21,249 bases of DNA from Anaerohabitans sp036788095. GTDB taxonomy: Bacteria > Zhuqueibacterota > Zhuqueibacteria > Residuimicrobiales > Residuimicrobiaceae. The translations under genes were made by a program, and so were the position numbers. The notes under the pieces are model-generated. The model was not told the origin of the DNA, ran no database searches, and saw only the letters and a list, made by a program, of their open reading frames with translations. The stretch spans positions 1-21,249 of the forward strand of contig DAIQOA010000066.1 of NCBI GenBank assembly GCA_036788095.1, in the 5' to 3' direction. Shown one piece after another: positions 1 to 8,364 of this stretch (its first letter is position 1; each line of letters begins with the position of its first letter).

Positions 1-804
1 CAACCCGCGGCCGCCGACGGCGAACTGCTGGTTAAAATTCTGCGGGCGTTTGCCGAGATCCCGTATGAGAACATCAGCAAGATCATTAAACTGAACCGCT
101 ATTTCCTGACTCTAGATCGCCTGCGCCTGCCGGAAGAGGTGATCGAGGATTTCCTGTGCCATCATCTCGGCGGCACCTGTTTTTCCCTCAGTTTTTTTCT
201 TCATTGCATTCTCCAGCACTCGGGATTCCAAACCCACATTGTGATGGCGGACATGCACCGCCGTCCTAATGTGCACTGCGCGCTGATCGCGTTGCTGCAG
301 GAGGCGCTCTATCTGATCGACCCCGGCTATCTGCTCACCCAGCCGATGCGGGTTCATCCGGACAAGACGCGGGTGTACCGGGCGCCGCACAGCGGCGTGG
401 AATTGAAATTCGATGGTGAAAGCGGCCGCTATCAGCTTTACACGTTTGACCGGCAGGCGATCAAATTCCGTTATTCGTTTTTTACCGATCCCACCCCTTT
501 GCCGGAATTCGCCCATCACTGGCTGGCTTCGTTCTATCAGTCCGGCATGCACGGACTTTGCCTCACGCGCAGAGTGCAGGATCAATTGGTCTATCTGCAT
601 AACGATTATCTGCAGGTCGCCGGACTGGACGGCAAGAACACCCGCCATGTCAAGACCGATTACCAGCAGGTGGTGGGACAGGTGTTTGATATCGATCCTG
701 AATGGGTGGAGCGTGCGCAGGAGGCGCTGGCGGACAACAAGGCGCTGGAGCGCGTGCACGGATTCTATCAACCGAAAGGGCGAACGGACTATGAAGCCCG
801 ATGA
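1..804 (+). CDS. Arylamine N-acetyltransferase-like protein (5' end outside window)
   Basis: The reading frame is open from the first base, so the N-terminus is missing; 267 residues are visible. NAT-family enzymes move an acyl group from CoA to an arylamine or similar acceptor through a Cys-His-Asp triad. Here a GGTCF motif places the nucleophile at visible Cys60. It is followed by His92 in NVHCAL and Asp107 in IDPGY. The 15-residue His-Asp spacing is the same as in classical NATs. An IPYENIS segment near visible residue 20 resembles the family's PFENL motif. The C-terminal half (Tyr/His-rich) is more divergent, so the real acceptor may not be an arylamine. The gene ends 14 nt inside the following DUF4416 gene, suggesting translational coupling. 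The fold assignment is fairly secure from the triad; the substrate is unknown. Confidence 0.8.
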   Translation, partial: QPAAADGELLVKILRAFAEIPYENISKIIKLNRYFLTLDRLRLPEEVIEDFLCHHLGGTCFSLSFFLHCILQHSGFQTHIVMADMHRRPNVHCALIALLQEALYLIDPGYLLTQPMRVHPDKTRVYRAPHSGVELKFDGESGRYQLYTFDRQAIKFRYSFFTDPTPLPEFAHHWLASFYQSGMHGLCLTRRVQDQLVYLHNDYLQVAGLDGKNTRHVKTDYQQVVGQVFDIDPEWVERAQEALADNKALERVHGFYQPKGRTDYEAR

Positions 805-1315
805 ACCGCTGCCGGTCAAACTGATCTGCGGGATTCTGTTCAGCGACGCCGAACGGGCTGAACAGGCGCGTCAGCGCACCGCGCAGGTATACGGCCGCAT
901 CGACTATAAAAGTCCGCTCCATCTTTTCGACGTCAGCGATTACTATGACGCAGAGATGGGCACGCCCATCTTTCGTCAGTTTGTCTCGTTCCACGACCTG
1001 GTGCATCCCGGCCGGCTGGCGCGGATCAAGATCGAATGCAACGGCATTGAGGAGGAACTGGCTGTCGACGGCCTGCGTAAAGTGAATCTCGACCCGGGCT
1101 ATATGGATTACGACAAGCTGGTTTTGGCTTCGGCCAAATACAATGGTCATAAAATATATCTTGACCTGGGGATCTATGCCGATCTGACGATGCGCTATGA
1201 GCGCGGCCATTACCAGCCCAGCGCTTACGCGTTTCCGGATTTCAAGTCAGGTCACTATGATGAAGCGCTGCTGCATATCCGGGCGAGGTACAAGGGTCAA
1301 CTGCGCCGGTTGTAG
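791..1315 (+). CDS. DUF4416 family protein
   Basis: This gene encodes 174 residues starting MKPDEPLPVKLICGIL; the opening PVKLxxGILFSD is the signature start of DUF4416 proteins. The ATG at 791 lies inside the end of the upstream NAT-like gene (14-nt overlap). The frame is open further upstream, but the family signature begins here and the upstream part would run through the NAT gene, so 791 is chosen. No signal peptide or membrane segment is visible, so the protein is presumably cytoplasmic. It contains conserved-looking patches such as NLDPGYMDYDKLVLAS and YADLTMRYERGHY. The function of DUF4416 is not established. Here it is co-transcribed with an acetyltransferase-like gene. A family assignment is all that can be supported. 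Confidence 0.85.
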   Translation: MKPDEPLPVKLICGILFSDAERAEQARQRTAQVYGRIDYKSPLHLFDVSDYYDAEMGTPIFRQFVSFHDLVHPGRLARIKIECNGIEEELAVDGLRKVNLDPGYMDYDKLVLASAKYNGHKIYLDLGIYADLTMRYERGHYQPSAYAFPDFKSGHYDEALLHIRARYKGQLRRL

Positions 1316-1386
1316 CGTTTGCGTTTCACGCCACTCTTACGTACGCATCCCTCTGCGATCCATGTCCACGAATACTCTCGGACCAC

Positions 1387-1857
1387 TCAACCACAGGAGT
1401 CGTTGTCCATTGGCCTGGCGGCCTTGTGCGACGTGCTGAAAAGGAGGAGGTCGATGCCAATGCCGAGACCGGCGCCCACTGCATAGGAGAGTAAATCCAG
1501 CCAGGAGAACGAGGAGCCGAGCACGATGTGGCCAAAAAAATTTGCGCGGATAGAGTTGATCCACGGAGCCTGATACAGCTGGCTGACCTCGTCGGCGCAG
1601 GAGATCCCGAAAGCCAGGATTGCCAGCGCCTTCGTGGGCCAGGCAGGTTTAACGATCGTAAGAATCAGAAATACCAGCAGAGCCCAAAAAGCATCGCCGG
1701 GATACTTGCCTAAAGCCTGGGGAAACAGATTGAAATCAGTGCGAGAGAACAGGCCCAGCGCAATGGTCGCCAGCGCAGCCAGGACATACCAGCGACGATC
1801 TCGATGAGCACGTTCCGCTTTTCGGTGAGCTGTTGAACACGGTCTGTTATCTTGCAC
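1387..1857 (-). CDS. DUF2809 family integral membrane protein
   Basis: This gene encodes a 156-residue membrane protein. About 22 charged N-terminal residues precede four predicted hydrophobic segments: near WYVLAALATIALGLFSR, FWALLVFLILTIV, ALAILAFGISCADE and LLSYAVGAGLGIGIDLLLF. The pattern of an early LFSR, a KYPGDAFWA motif, and a C-terminal GHIVLGSSFSWLDLLSYAVG is typical of DUF2809. The start is a GTG with a GGAAGGA-like ribosome-binding site about 9 nt upstream. A later start is possible because the charged N-terminus is longer than is usual in this family. It lies 48 bp downstream of a small lipoprotein gene on the same strand and converges on the DUF4416 gene. Its function is unknown. 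Confidence 0.8.
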   Translation of the reverse strand: MQDNRPCSTAHRKAERAHRDRRWYVLAALATIALGLFSRTDFNLFPQALGKYPGDAFWALLVFLILTIVKPAWPTKALAILAFGISCADEVSQLYQAPWINSIRANFFGHIVLGSSFSWLDLLSYAVGAGLGIGIDLLLFSTSHKAARPMDNDSCG

Positions 1858-1905
1858 GCGCAGGCGTCCTTCCCGTCCGTTTTAGCCGGCCGCCGTAGGC
1901 GTATG

Positions 1906-2256
1906 TTACTTGCCCGGCGTGATGTTGAGGTCTGGGAATGCTTCGCGAAATTTTCTTTCGCTCTCCTGCATCAGGCGGTGTCCCTCTCTGATATCGCGAT
2001 CTCCCCGTTCTGAATCGCGACGCGCCCGCTCGATATTCTGATTTGCTTTTTTAATGCGCTTTTCGCCTGATTTAACCATCTCAGCCCTTTTTTCCCAATC
2101 CTTGGCCAGCGATGTTTTGAGATCCGCTTGAGCCTTCACCTCTGTTCCATGGGCTTTCATCAGGTCGCCGGTAGTGGATTTCTTGCTCGTGCAGCCCGTC
2201 CACCAAACCACAACAAGGCCGGCATCCGCCCATAGAATGATTCTGGATCTTTTCAT
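1906..2256 (-). CDS. Small coiled-coil lipoprotein of unknown function
   Basis: This gene encodes 116 residues. The N-terminus (MKRSR, a hydrophobic stretch, then WTGC) looks like a lipoprotein signal with the acylated Cys at residue 22, although an Asp interrupts the hydrophobic region. The mature part is almost entirely charged and helical (many Lys, Glu and Arg, with a RARRDSERGDRDIREG run), as in a coiled coil or periplasmic spacer. The ATG has no strong ribosome-binding site. It lies 62 bp after pdhC on the same strand with no obvious terminator between, so it may be co-transcribed, but no functional link to pyruvate metabolism is suggested. I do not recognise a family. Confidence 0.65.
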   Translation of the reverse strand: MKRSRIILWADAGLVVVWWTGCTSKKSTTGDLMKAHGTEVKAQADLKTSLAKDWEKRAEMVKSGEKRIKKANQNIERARRDSERGDRDIREGHRLMQESERKFREAFPDLNITPGK

Positions 2257-2318
2257 CTTTTACTGCTTGCAAGGATGGGCAGTGATGGTCGAAGGATCGC
2301 CGGTTGTCAGCAAGCGCG

Positions 2319-3557
2319 TTACAGCAGGATGGCCACCGGATTTTCCAACAACCTTTTCAGCTCTTGCAGGAACAGCGCTCCGGTGGCGCCGTCGACCACC
2401 CGATGATCGCAGGAGAGCGTGACCTGCATGCGCCAGCCCGGGACCACCTGATTTTCGCGCACCACCGGAATCCGGCGCACACTGCCCACCGCCAGGATGG
2501 CCGCCTCGGGCGGATTGATGATGGCGGTAAAGTGGGTGATGTCGTACATGCCCAGATTGCTGATGGTGAACGTCGAGCCGGTGTAATCATCGGGCAACAG
2601 CTTGCGCGTTCTGGCTTTTTCCGCCAGCGCGCGGACCTCTTGTGATATCTCGAGGATGCTCTTGCGATCCGCCTGGCGCACGATCGGGGTGATCAGTCCG
2701 TCCTCGATGGCCACGGCCACGCCGATATCCACGCGGCCGCGTTGAACGATGCTCTGTTCCTGAAAGGAGGCGTTGACCATCGGATGACGGGTCAGAGCTC
2801 TGGCCGTGGCTTTGACGATGAGATCGTTGTAGCTGATCTTGACTTCGGTCTGCAGCGTGTTCAGGGTGGTGCGGAACTCGACCGCCTGGTCCATGTCAAT
2901 TTCCGTGGTGAGATAAAAATGGGGCGCTGTGTTTTTACTCTCAGTGAGCCTTTTGGCGATGGCAATGCGCATGGTGGACAGCGCCAGGTTCTGATCTTCG
3001 CGCCCGGCCACGACCTGACTGACTGCCGACGGCACGGCCGCTGGCGCAGGCGCAGGGGCGGCGTTGATATCGCGAACGATGATGCGGCCGCCGGTGCCGC
3101 TGCCGGCGATGCGGCGCAGATCGAGTCCGCGTTCAGCCGCCAGTTTGCGGGCCAGGGGTGAGGCTTTGATGCGTCCGGTTCCGCTGGTGATCAAACCGTC
3201 GGCGCTGATCGCCTCCGCCTTGGGCACGGACGGTAGGCTGTCTGGGATCAACGGGCTATCGCTGGAGGGGGTTGTTTCCACCACCGGGCCGGATTTCAGC
3301 AACGGGCTGATGTCTTCGCCTTTTTCGCCGATGATCGCCAGGGTTCCGCCGACCGGAACTTTGCCGCCTTCGGGCACGATAATTTTCAGCAGAACGCCGC
3401 TGTCATAGGCTTCCAATTCCATGGTTGCCTTGTCGCTCTCAGCCTCGGCGATGATCTCTGCTGCTTCTACGCGATCGCCCTCTTTTTTCAACCATTTGAC
3501 CAGATGGCCTTCGGTCATGGTGTCGCTCAGTTTAGGCATGGAAATTTTAATAGCCAT
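2319..3557 (-). CDS. pdhC: Pyruvate dehydrogenase E2, dihydrolipoamide acetyltransferase
   Basis: This gene encodes the 412-residue E2 core of the 2-oxoacid dehydrogenase complex, which transfers the acetyl group from lipoamide to CoA. Domain order: a single lipoyl domain (residues 1-78) with the lipoylated Lys43 in ESDKAT; a Pro/Ser-rich linker; an E3/E1-binding domain at about 128-168 (SPLARKLA, GSGTGGRI); an Ala/Pro linker; then the catalytic domain from about 190 with the HRVVDG motif (His385, Asp389). The ATG has a GAGGAGC ribosome-binding site 4 nt upstream. It is the third gene of a pdhA-pdhB-pdhC run, 46 bp after pdhB. The possible alternative, acetoin dehydrogenase E2, is less likely because the E1 alpha partner carries PDH-type motifs. 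No E3 (lpd) gene is in the window. Confidence 0.95.
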   Translation of the reverse strand: MAIKISMPKLSDTMTEGHLVKWLKKEGDRVEAAEIIAEAESDKATMELEAYDSGVLLKIIVPEGGKVPVGGTLAIIGEKGEDISPLLKSGPVVETTPSSDSPLIPDSLPSVPKAEAISADGLITSGTGRIKASPLARKLAAERGLDLRRIAGSGTGGRIIVRDINAAPAPAPAAVPSAVSQVVAGREDQNLALSTMRIAIAKRLTESKNTAPHFYLTTEIDMDQAVEFRTTLNTLQTEVKISYNDLIVKATARALTRHPMVNASFQEQSIVQRGRVDIGVAVAIEDGLITPIVRQADRKSILEISQEVRALAEKARTRKLLPDDYTGSTFTISNLGMYDITHFTAIINPPEAAILAVGSVRRIPVVRENQVVPGWRMQVTLSCDHRVVDGATGALFLQELKRLLENPVAILL

Positions 3558-3603
3558 GGTGCTCCTCGATGTTTTTCACGGGTCGGTTCGGATTGCGCAG
3601 AGA

Positions 3604-4581
3604 TCAGATGTACAACACCTTTTTGGCAGCCGCCGCCACTTTGGGGGCGCTGGGAATCACAGCCTGCTCCAGATTCTTGGCGTACGGCATCGGCACGTCT
3701 TCGCTGGTTACGCGTAAAATGGGAGCGTCCAGGTGATCGAACGCGTTCTGATAGATGCGATGGCTGATCTCCGCGCCCACGCCGGCATAAGGCCATCCCT
3801 CCTCAACGATCACACAGCGGTTGGTTTTTTCTATGGAGGTAAGCAGGAGTTGTTCGTCCAAAGGCCGCAGGGTGCGCGGATCGATCACCTCCGCCTCGAT
3901 GCCCTCCTGGGCCAGCAGATTGGCCGCTTCCAGCGCCACATGGATCATCTTGGACCAGGCGATGATGGTCACATCCTTGCCCGGACGTTTGACGTCGCCG
4001 ACGCCGATGGGCACCAGGTGTTCGCCCTCCGGCACTTCGCCCTTGTAGCCATAGGCCACCTCGCTTTCGATAAAGATCACGGGGTTGTCGTCGCGGATGG
4101 CCGATTTGAGCATACCCTTTGCATCCTTGGGTGTGGACGGCGCCATGACGATCAATCCCGGCACATTGCAGTACCAGGCCTCCAGGCTCTGTGAATGCTG
4201 TGCGCCCAGCTGATGCGCTGCGCCGCTGGCGCCGCGAAACACCACCGGGATTTTTAACGCGCCGCCGGACATGTAGCGCAGCTTGGCCGCGTTGTTGACG
4301 ATCTGGTCCATGGCGAGGATGCTGAAATTCCAGGTCATGAATTCAATAATGGGCCGCAAACCCACCTGGGCTGCGCCGACGCCCAGACCGGCGAATCCCA
4401 GTTCGGCGATGGGCGTGTCGATGACCCGTTTAGGGCCGAATCGTTCCAACAGACCCTGGCTCACTTTATACGCGCCCTGATAATAGCCGACCTCTTCGCC
4501 CATAAGGAACACATTGGCGTCCCGCTCCATCTCTTCGGCCATGGCTTGGTTTAACGCTTCGCGAAATGTAATCTCCGGCAT
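3604..4581 (-). CDS. pdhB: Pyruvate dehydrogenase E1 component, beta subunit
   Basis: This gene encodes 325 residues, full length for the family. The opening TFREALNQAMAEEM and the MGEEVGYYQGAYKVSQGL segment are the usual E1 beta N-terminus. IDTPIAELGFAGLGVGAA, EFMTWNFSILAMDQIVNNAAK and RGASGAAHQLGAQHSQSLEAW follow in the expected order. The C-terminal domain contains DPRTLRPLDEQ and VEEGWPYAGVGAEI. With E1 alpha it forms the thiamine-diphosphate heterotetramer that decarboxylates pyruvate and reductively acetylates the lipoyl arm of E2. It lies 98 bp downstream of pdhA. Only a weak purine-rich ribosome-binding site precedes the ATG. Confidence 0.95.
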   Translation of the reverse strand: MPEITFREALNQAMAEEMERDANVFLMGEEVGYYQGAYKVSQGLLERFGPKRVIDTPIAELGFAGLGVGAAQVGLRPIIEFMTWNFSILAMDQIVNNAAKLRYMSGGALKIPVVFRGASGAAHQLGAQHSQSLEAWYCNVPGLIVMAPSTPKDAKGMLKSAIRDDNPVIFIESEVAYGYKGEVPEGEHLVPIGVGDVKRPGKDVTIIAWSKMIHVALEAANLLAQEGIEAEVIDPRTLRPLDEQLLLTSIEKTNRCVIVEEGWPYAGVGAEISHRIYQNAFDHLDAPILRVTSEDVPMPYAKNLEQAVIPSAPKVAAAAKKVLYI

Positions 4582-4679
4582 ATTCTCTGTCTTTCATTCA
4601 AAGGGTGGATGATGATTAAGGGCTGTGTCTGTTTCTGTGTCAGCTGCTGATCAGACCGCGGTGGTCGCCGGACCGGCGA

Positions 4680-5642
4680 TCACTCGGCATAGACGTCCTC
4701 ATAGATCGCTTCCAGCTCCGGCTCCGGAGAGTTCTCGGCGAAATCGACCGATTCTTTGACCATCGTCTTTACTTCATCTTCATAGGCTTTGATCTGGTCT
4801 TCGCTGATATATTTTTTCTCCAGCAGATAGCTTTGGAATTTCAGCAGCGGGTCGTGGTTCTTCTGCTCCTCCACTTCATCCTTGGTGCGGTAGTGCGAGT
4901 GCACCGGATCGGACATGGAGTGGCCGCGGAACCGATAGGTGCGCGCCTCGATCAGCGAGGGTTCGCTGAGTTTGCGCGCGCGTTCGACCGCTTCAGCCAT
5001 CACTTCGTGCACCTTGAGCACGTCCATGCCGTCCACCGTGGCGCGCGCCATATCGTAGGAACAGGCCTTTTGCGAAAGATCCCAGACAGCGGACGCCCGT
5101 TCCAGGGGAGTGCCCATGCCGTAGCGGTTGTTCTCGATCAGGTAGATCACCGGCAGCTTCCACAGAGAGGCCAGGTTCAGCGACTCGTGGAAAGCGCCCT
5201 GATGCACCGTGCCCTCGCCCATGGAGCAGACGGTCACCCGGTCTTCGCCGCGATATTTGGCGGCGAACGCCATGCCCGTGGCCACGGGGATCTGGCCGGC
5301 GACGATGCCGTGGCCGCCGTAAAAACCCTTGGCCACATCAAACAGATGCATGGATCCGCCTTTGCCTTTTGACACGCCGCCGGCTTTGCCGAACAGCTCC
5401 GCCATCACCGCCTTGGGATCCCCGCCTTTGGCGAGGATATGGCCGTGGTCGCGATAGGCTGCGATGAAATAGTCGTCGTCGCGCAAAGCGGCGACCGTGC
5501 CCACGGCCACAGCCTCCTGGCCGATATAGAGATGGCAAAAACCGCCGATCTTTTGCATGCCGTACATCTGCGCGGTGCGTTCTTCAAAACGACGGATCAA
5601 CAACATCATGCGGTACAGGTCGAGCAGTTTGTCTTTTTTCAT
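4680..5642 (-). CDS. pdhA: Pyruvate dehydrogenase E1 component, alpha subunit
   Basis: This gene encodes 320 residues, the usual length. Visible landmarks are YGMQKIGGFCHLYIGQEA near residue 30, GKGGSMHLFD, the GGHGIVAGQIPVATG loop, a thiamine-diphosphate motif running from GEGTVHQG to LIENN, then NRYGMGTPLERAS. The phosphorylation-loop-like stretch RFRGHSMSDPVH with YRTKDEVEE marks it as pyruvate rather than branched-chain dehydrogenase. The motif begins GEG rather than the canonical GDG, a conservative change of a metal-ligand position. The ATG has an AAGGA ribosome-binding site 6 nt upstream. It is the first of pdhABC and follows priA by 81 bp on the same strand, so it could be read through from priA or from an unrecognised promoter in the gap. 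Confidence 0.95.
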   Translation of the reverse strand: MKKDKLLDLYRMMLLIRRFEERTAQMYGMQKIGGFCHLYIGQEAVAVGTVAALRDDDYFIAAYRDHGHILAKGGDPKAVMAELFGKAGGVSKGKGGSMHLFDVAKGFYGGHGIVAGQIPVATGMAFAAKYRGEDRVTVCSMGEGTVHQGAFHESLNLASLWKLPVIYLIENNRYGMGTPLERASAVWDLSQKACSYDMARATVDGMDVLKVHEVMAEAVERARKLSEPSLIEARTYRFRGHSMSDPVHSHYRTKDEVEEQKNHDPLLKFQSYLLEKKYISEDQIKAYEDEVKTMVKESVDFAENSPEPELEAIYEDVYAE

Positions 5643-5723
5643 GAAACGTCCTTGTCGGTTGATCGTGCGTGGCTTGGCTGTTAAAACCCCGATGATATAA
5701 CAGAGTCTGGCGCCGGTTTATTT

Positions 5724-8207
5724 CTACAGAATGGAAGTCGGATCCACATCGATGGAAACCTGCACCTCCCGGCTGCGATGGCGTTCTTTGAACTGCGCCA
5801 TGGCGCCGCGGACCGCCTCCCGGGTTTTCTGGCCTCCGGGATCGTTCTGTTTGCTGCTGATCAGCAGGATCTGATAGCGAAAGTTGTTCTCTATTTTTGA
5901 CAGCGTGGCCGGCACCGGGCCTAGCATGCGGAAGCAGGTCTGCGGCTGAAGGCCCTCTGCGTACTGGCGGCTCACGCGCACCACCGCCTCCTCGCGCGGG
6001 CCGCGGAACAGGATGTTGATCATCCGGCTGAACGGCGGATAATCCAGCTCGCGCCGATCCTTTAATTCAGCTTTGAAAAAGTGTTCATAATCGTGGCTGC
6101 GCACGTAGAACAGGGAATAGTGGTCCGGAGTATAGGTTTGGATCACTACTTCGCCCTCTTTGTCCTTGCGGCCGGCGCGGCCCGCGACCTGGGTCAGCAG
6201 TTGAAACGTGCGCTCGCCGGCGCGAAAGTCGGGAAACAGCAGCTCCGAGTCCGCGGAGATGACGCCCACCAGGGTCACTCGAGGAAAATCCAGTCCCTTG
6301 GCCACCATCTGCGTGCCCAGCAGGATTTGGAATTCCCCGCGGCCGAAGCGGGTGAGGATGGCGTCATGGCCGTGCCGGCCGCGCGTGGTGTCCATATCCA
6401 TGCGCACCGCCGGAACGCCGGGGAACAGGGCGTGCAGCTCCTCCTCGATGCGCTGCGTGCCGATGCCGCGCATATAGAGGTCGCGGCTCTGGCACTGCGG
6501 ACATTGTTCCGGCGCTTTGCGCTGATACCCGCAATAATGGCATTTCAGCAGGCGGCCGCGCAGATGAAAAGTCAACGAGATGTCGCAGTGTTCGCAGCGG
6601 GCGATATAGCCGCAGGTGGTGCACTTGCACAGGGTGGCAAAGCCGCGGCGGTTCTGAAAAAGAATGATCTGCTCGCCGGCGGCCAGTTTTTCATCCATCT
6701 TTTGCCGCAGCAGGCGGGAGAAAATAATCGGATCGTGGCTGCCGATGATCTTGGGCTCGCGGCGCAGGTCGACGACGTGGATGGCCGGCATGCGCACGTC
6801 ATCGATGCGGTTGGGCAGCGACAGCAGCGCGTATTTATTCACCTGCGTGTTATAATAGGTCTCCAGCGAAGGCGTCGCCGAACCCAGCACCACCACCGCG
6901 TGGTTGAGTTTGGCGCGCATGACCGCCACATCGCGGCCATGATAGCGCGGAGTCAGATCGTTCTGCTTGTAGCTGGGCTCATGCTCTTCGTCCACTACAA
7001 TCAGTCCGACCCGGGGCAGCGGCGCGAAAATCGCGGAGCGGGGACCGATGACGATCTGATGTTTGCCCTCCCAGGTACGGCGCCAGGAATCATAGCGCTC
7101 GCCGGGGGACATGCGGCTGTGAAACACCGCGACCCGGTCGCCGAAATGGCCGCGGAATCGGCGCACCATCTGCGGGGTCAGGGCGATTTCGGGCACCATG
7201 ACCACGGCATTCAACCCTTTCGACAGCGCATGTTGGATAGCTTCGATATACACCTGCGTCTTGCCGCTGGCCGTGACGCCGTGCAACAGCATGGTGCTGA
7301 ATTTGCCGGCATCGATCTGATGAACGATGGCCGCCAAGGCCGCTGCCTGGTCCCGGTTCAGCGTCAGCGGCGTCGGCGTTTCGATCTCCATGCCCTGATC
7401 ATACTGCCGTTCCACCTGAACCCGTTCACGCTGCAGCACGCCTTTTTTTGTCAGACTGCTGAGCGCCGACCAGGTAGCGCCGGCCTGCTGCAGCAGATCT
7501 GAACCGGCGATCAGCGCTTCAGGCTCCTCGAACAAGGCTGCCAGAACGCGCGCCTGTTTGGGCGCTGATGACTGCAGCTCCTCCATCAGTTTTTCCAAGG
7601 CCTGTCCGCGAAACGGCGCGGCCAGCCGGTAGCGGGTTTCATAGCGTGCGCCCACTTTGGGCCTGGGCAATGCCAGCTCCATGCGGACAAAACCATCCTG
7701 GCGTAATTTGCGCAGACTTGCATAGATATTGAAAGCGTCCAGCGCAGCCACCAGCTTGTTCAGCGGCATCGGATTCTGCCGCATCAGCTGGCGCACGATT
7801 TGCGCCTGGCGGGGCGCCCGCGATTCGATCAGCTGCGCCAGCCGTTCCGGATCGCTGTGCGTCAACCGGACGGTCTTGACCGAGTTTTGATGGATGCCGC
7901 TGGGCAGGGCCGCCTTGAGCACTTCACCCCAGCCGCACAGATAATAGTCTGCAATCCACCGCGCCAGCTCCAGCACCTCTGTGGTGAACAGGGGCACTGG
8001 ATCCAGCACCTCCTCGATCGCCTTGACATCCGTCCGCTCACAGGCGTCTGCCAATCTGACGATGAAACCGGTCATTTTGCGGGGGCCAAAGGGCGCCAGC
8101 ACGCGCATGCCCGGCGCCACATCGCCCTGGAATTTATCCGGAATGGAGTAGGTATAGCCATGACCCACAGGAATCGGGAAGACAATTTCTGCAAACGGTT
8201 TTTCCAT
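5724..8207 (-). CDS. priA: Primosomal replication restart helicase PriA
   Basis: This gene encodes 827 residues, slightly long for PriA. The N-terminal 3'-DNA-binding domain (residues 1 to about 105) is typical (EIVFPIPVGHGYTYSIP, VLAPFGPRKMTGFIV). The superfamily-2 helicase core has Walker A GVTASGKT (310-317, Lys316) and the DEEH box at 406-409, followed by SYKQNDLTPRYHGRDVA. A cysteine-rich zinc insertion (two Zn sites) spans about 527-572 with CKCTTC, CEHC, CHYC and CPQC pairs. The helicase C-terminal part includes GTQMVAKGLDFPRVTLVGV and QVAGRAGR. PriA recognises abandoned forks and D-loops and reloads the replicative helicase. The ribosome-binding site is weak. It is divergent from the prolyl isomerase gene across an A+T-rich gap and leads a same-strand run into pdhABC. 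Confidence 0.97.
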   Translation of the reverse strand: MEKPFAEIVFPIPVGHGYTYSIPDKFQGDVAPGMRVLAPFGPRKMTGFIVRLADACERTDVKAIEEVLDPVPLFTTEVLELARWIADYYLCGWGEVLKAALPSGIHQNSVKTVRLTHSDPERLAQLIESRAPRQAQIVRQLMRQNPMPLNKLVAALDAFNIYASLRKLRQDGFVRMELALPRPKVGARYETRYRLAAPFRGQALEKLMEELQSSAPKQARVLAALFEEPEALIAGSDLLQQAGATWSALSSLTKKGVLQRERVQVERQYDQGMEIETPTPLTLNRDQAAALAAIVHQIDAGKFSTMLLHGVTASGKTQVYIEAIQHALSKGLNAVVMVPEIALTPQMVRRFRGHFGDRVAVFHSRMSPGERYDSWRRTWEGKHQIVIGPRSAIFAPLPRVGLIVVDEEHEPSYKQNDLTPRYHGRDVAVMRAKLNHAVVVLGSATPSLETYYNTQVNKYALLSLPNRIDDVRMPAIHVVDLRREPKIIGSHDPIIFSRLLRQKMDEKLAAGEQIILFQNRRGFATLCKCTTCGYIARCEHCDISLTFHLRGRLLKCHYCGYQRKAPEQCPQCQSRDLYMRGIGTQRIEEELHALFPGVPAVRMDMDTTRGRHGHDAILTRFGRGEFQILLGTQMVAKGLDFPRVTLVGVISADSELLFPDFRAGERTFQLLTQVAGRAGRKDKEGEVVIQTYTPDHYSLFYVRSHDYEHFFKAELKDRRELDYPPFSRMINILFRGPREEAVVRVSRQYAEGLQPQTCFRMLGPVPATLSKIENNFRYQILLISSKQNDPGGQKTREAVRGAMAQFKERHRSREVQVSIDVDPTSIL

Positions 8208-8217
8208 TTTTTAAAGT

Positions 8218-8364
8218 AACCATTTCCCGTGCATAAAGCAAATTGAAAAGAAAACCCCTGGTTCAGACGGGCAAAAACTGCTTGCGATTTTTACGAAATT
8301 TTTGTAATTACTGGATTATAAAACCCTGCAGGGTGAGACGAACATCGTGGAACACGGAGGTTCT
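8218..8364. promoter_or_regulatory. A+T-rich divergent promoter region between priA and the prolyl isomerase gene
   Basis: This gap is clearly richer in A and T than the flanking genes. On the plus strand TTACGA (8291-8296) and GATTAT (8314-8319) are 17 bp apart and could be -35 and -10 elements for the prolyl isomerase gene. The match is loose. No comparable pair is convincing for priA on the other strand. The GGAGG at 8356-8360, 4 nt before the ATG at 8365, is the ribosome-binding site that fixes the downstream start. Confidence 0.4.

Noticed and set aside
4666..4678. CGCCGG-A-CCGGCG palindrome just after pdhA
   Set aside because: One-base loop and no following U tract; may be a stability hairpin but cannot be called a terminator.
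6081..7502. 473-codon open frame on the plus strand
   Set aside because: It lies entirely antisense to priA, whose helicase and zinc motifs are intact; its composition (Gln/Arg/His-rich) is typical of a shadow frame in G+C-rich DNA.
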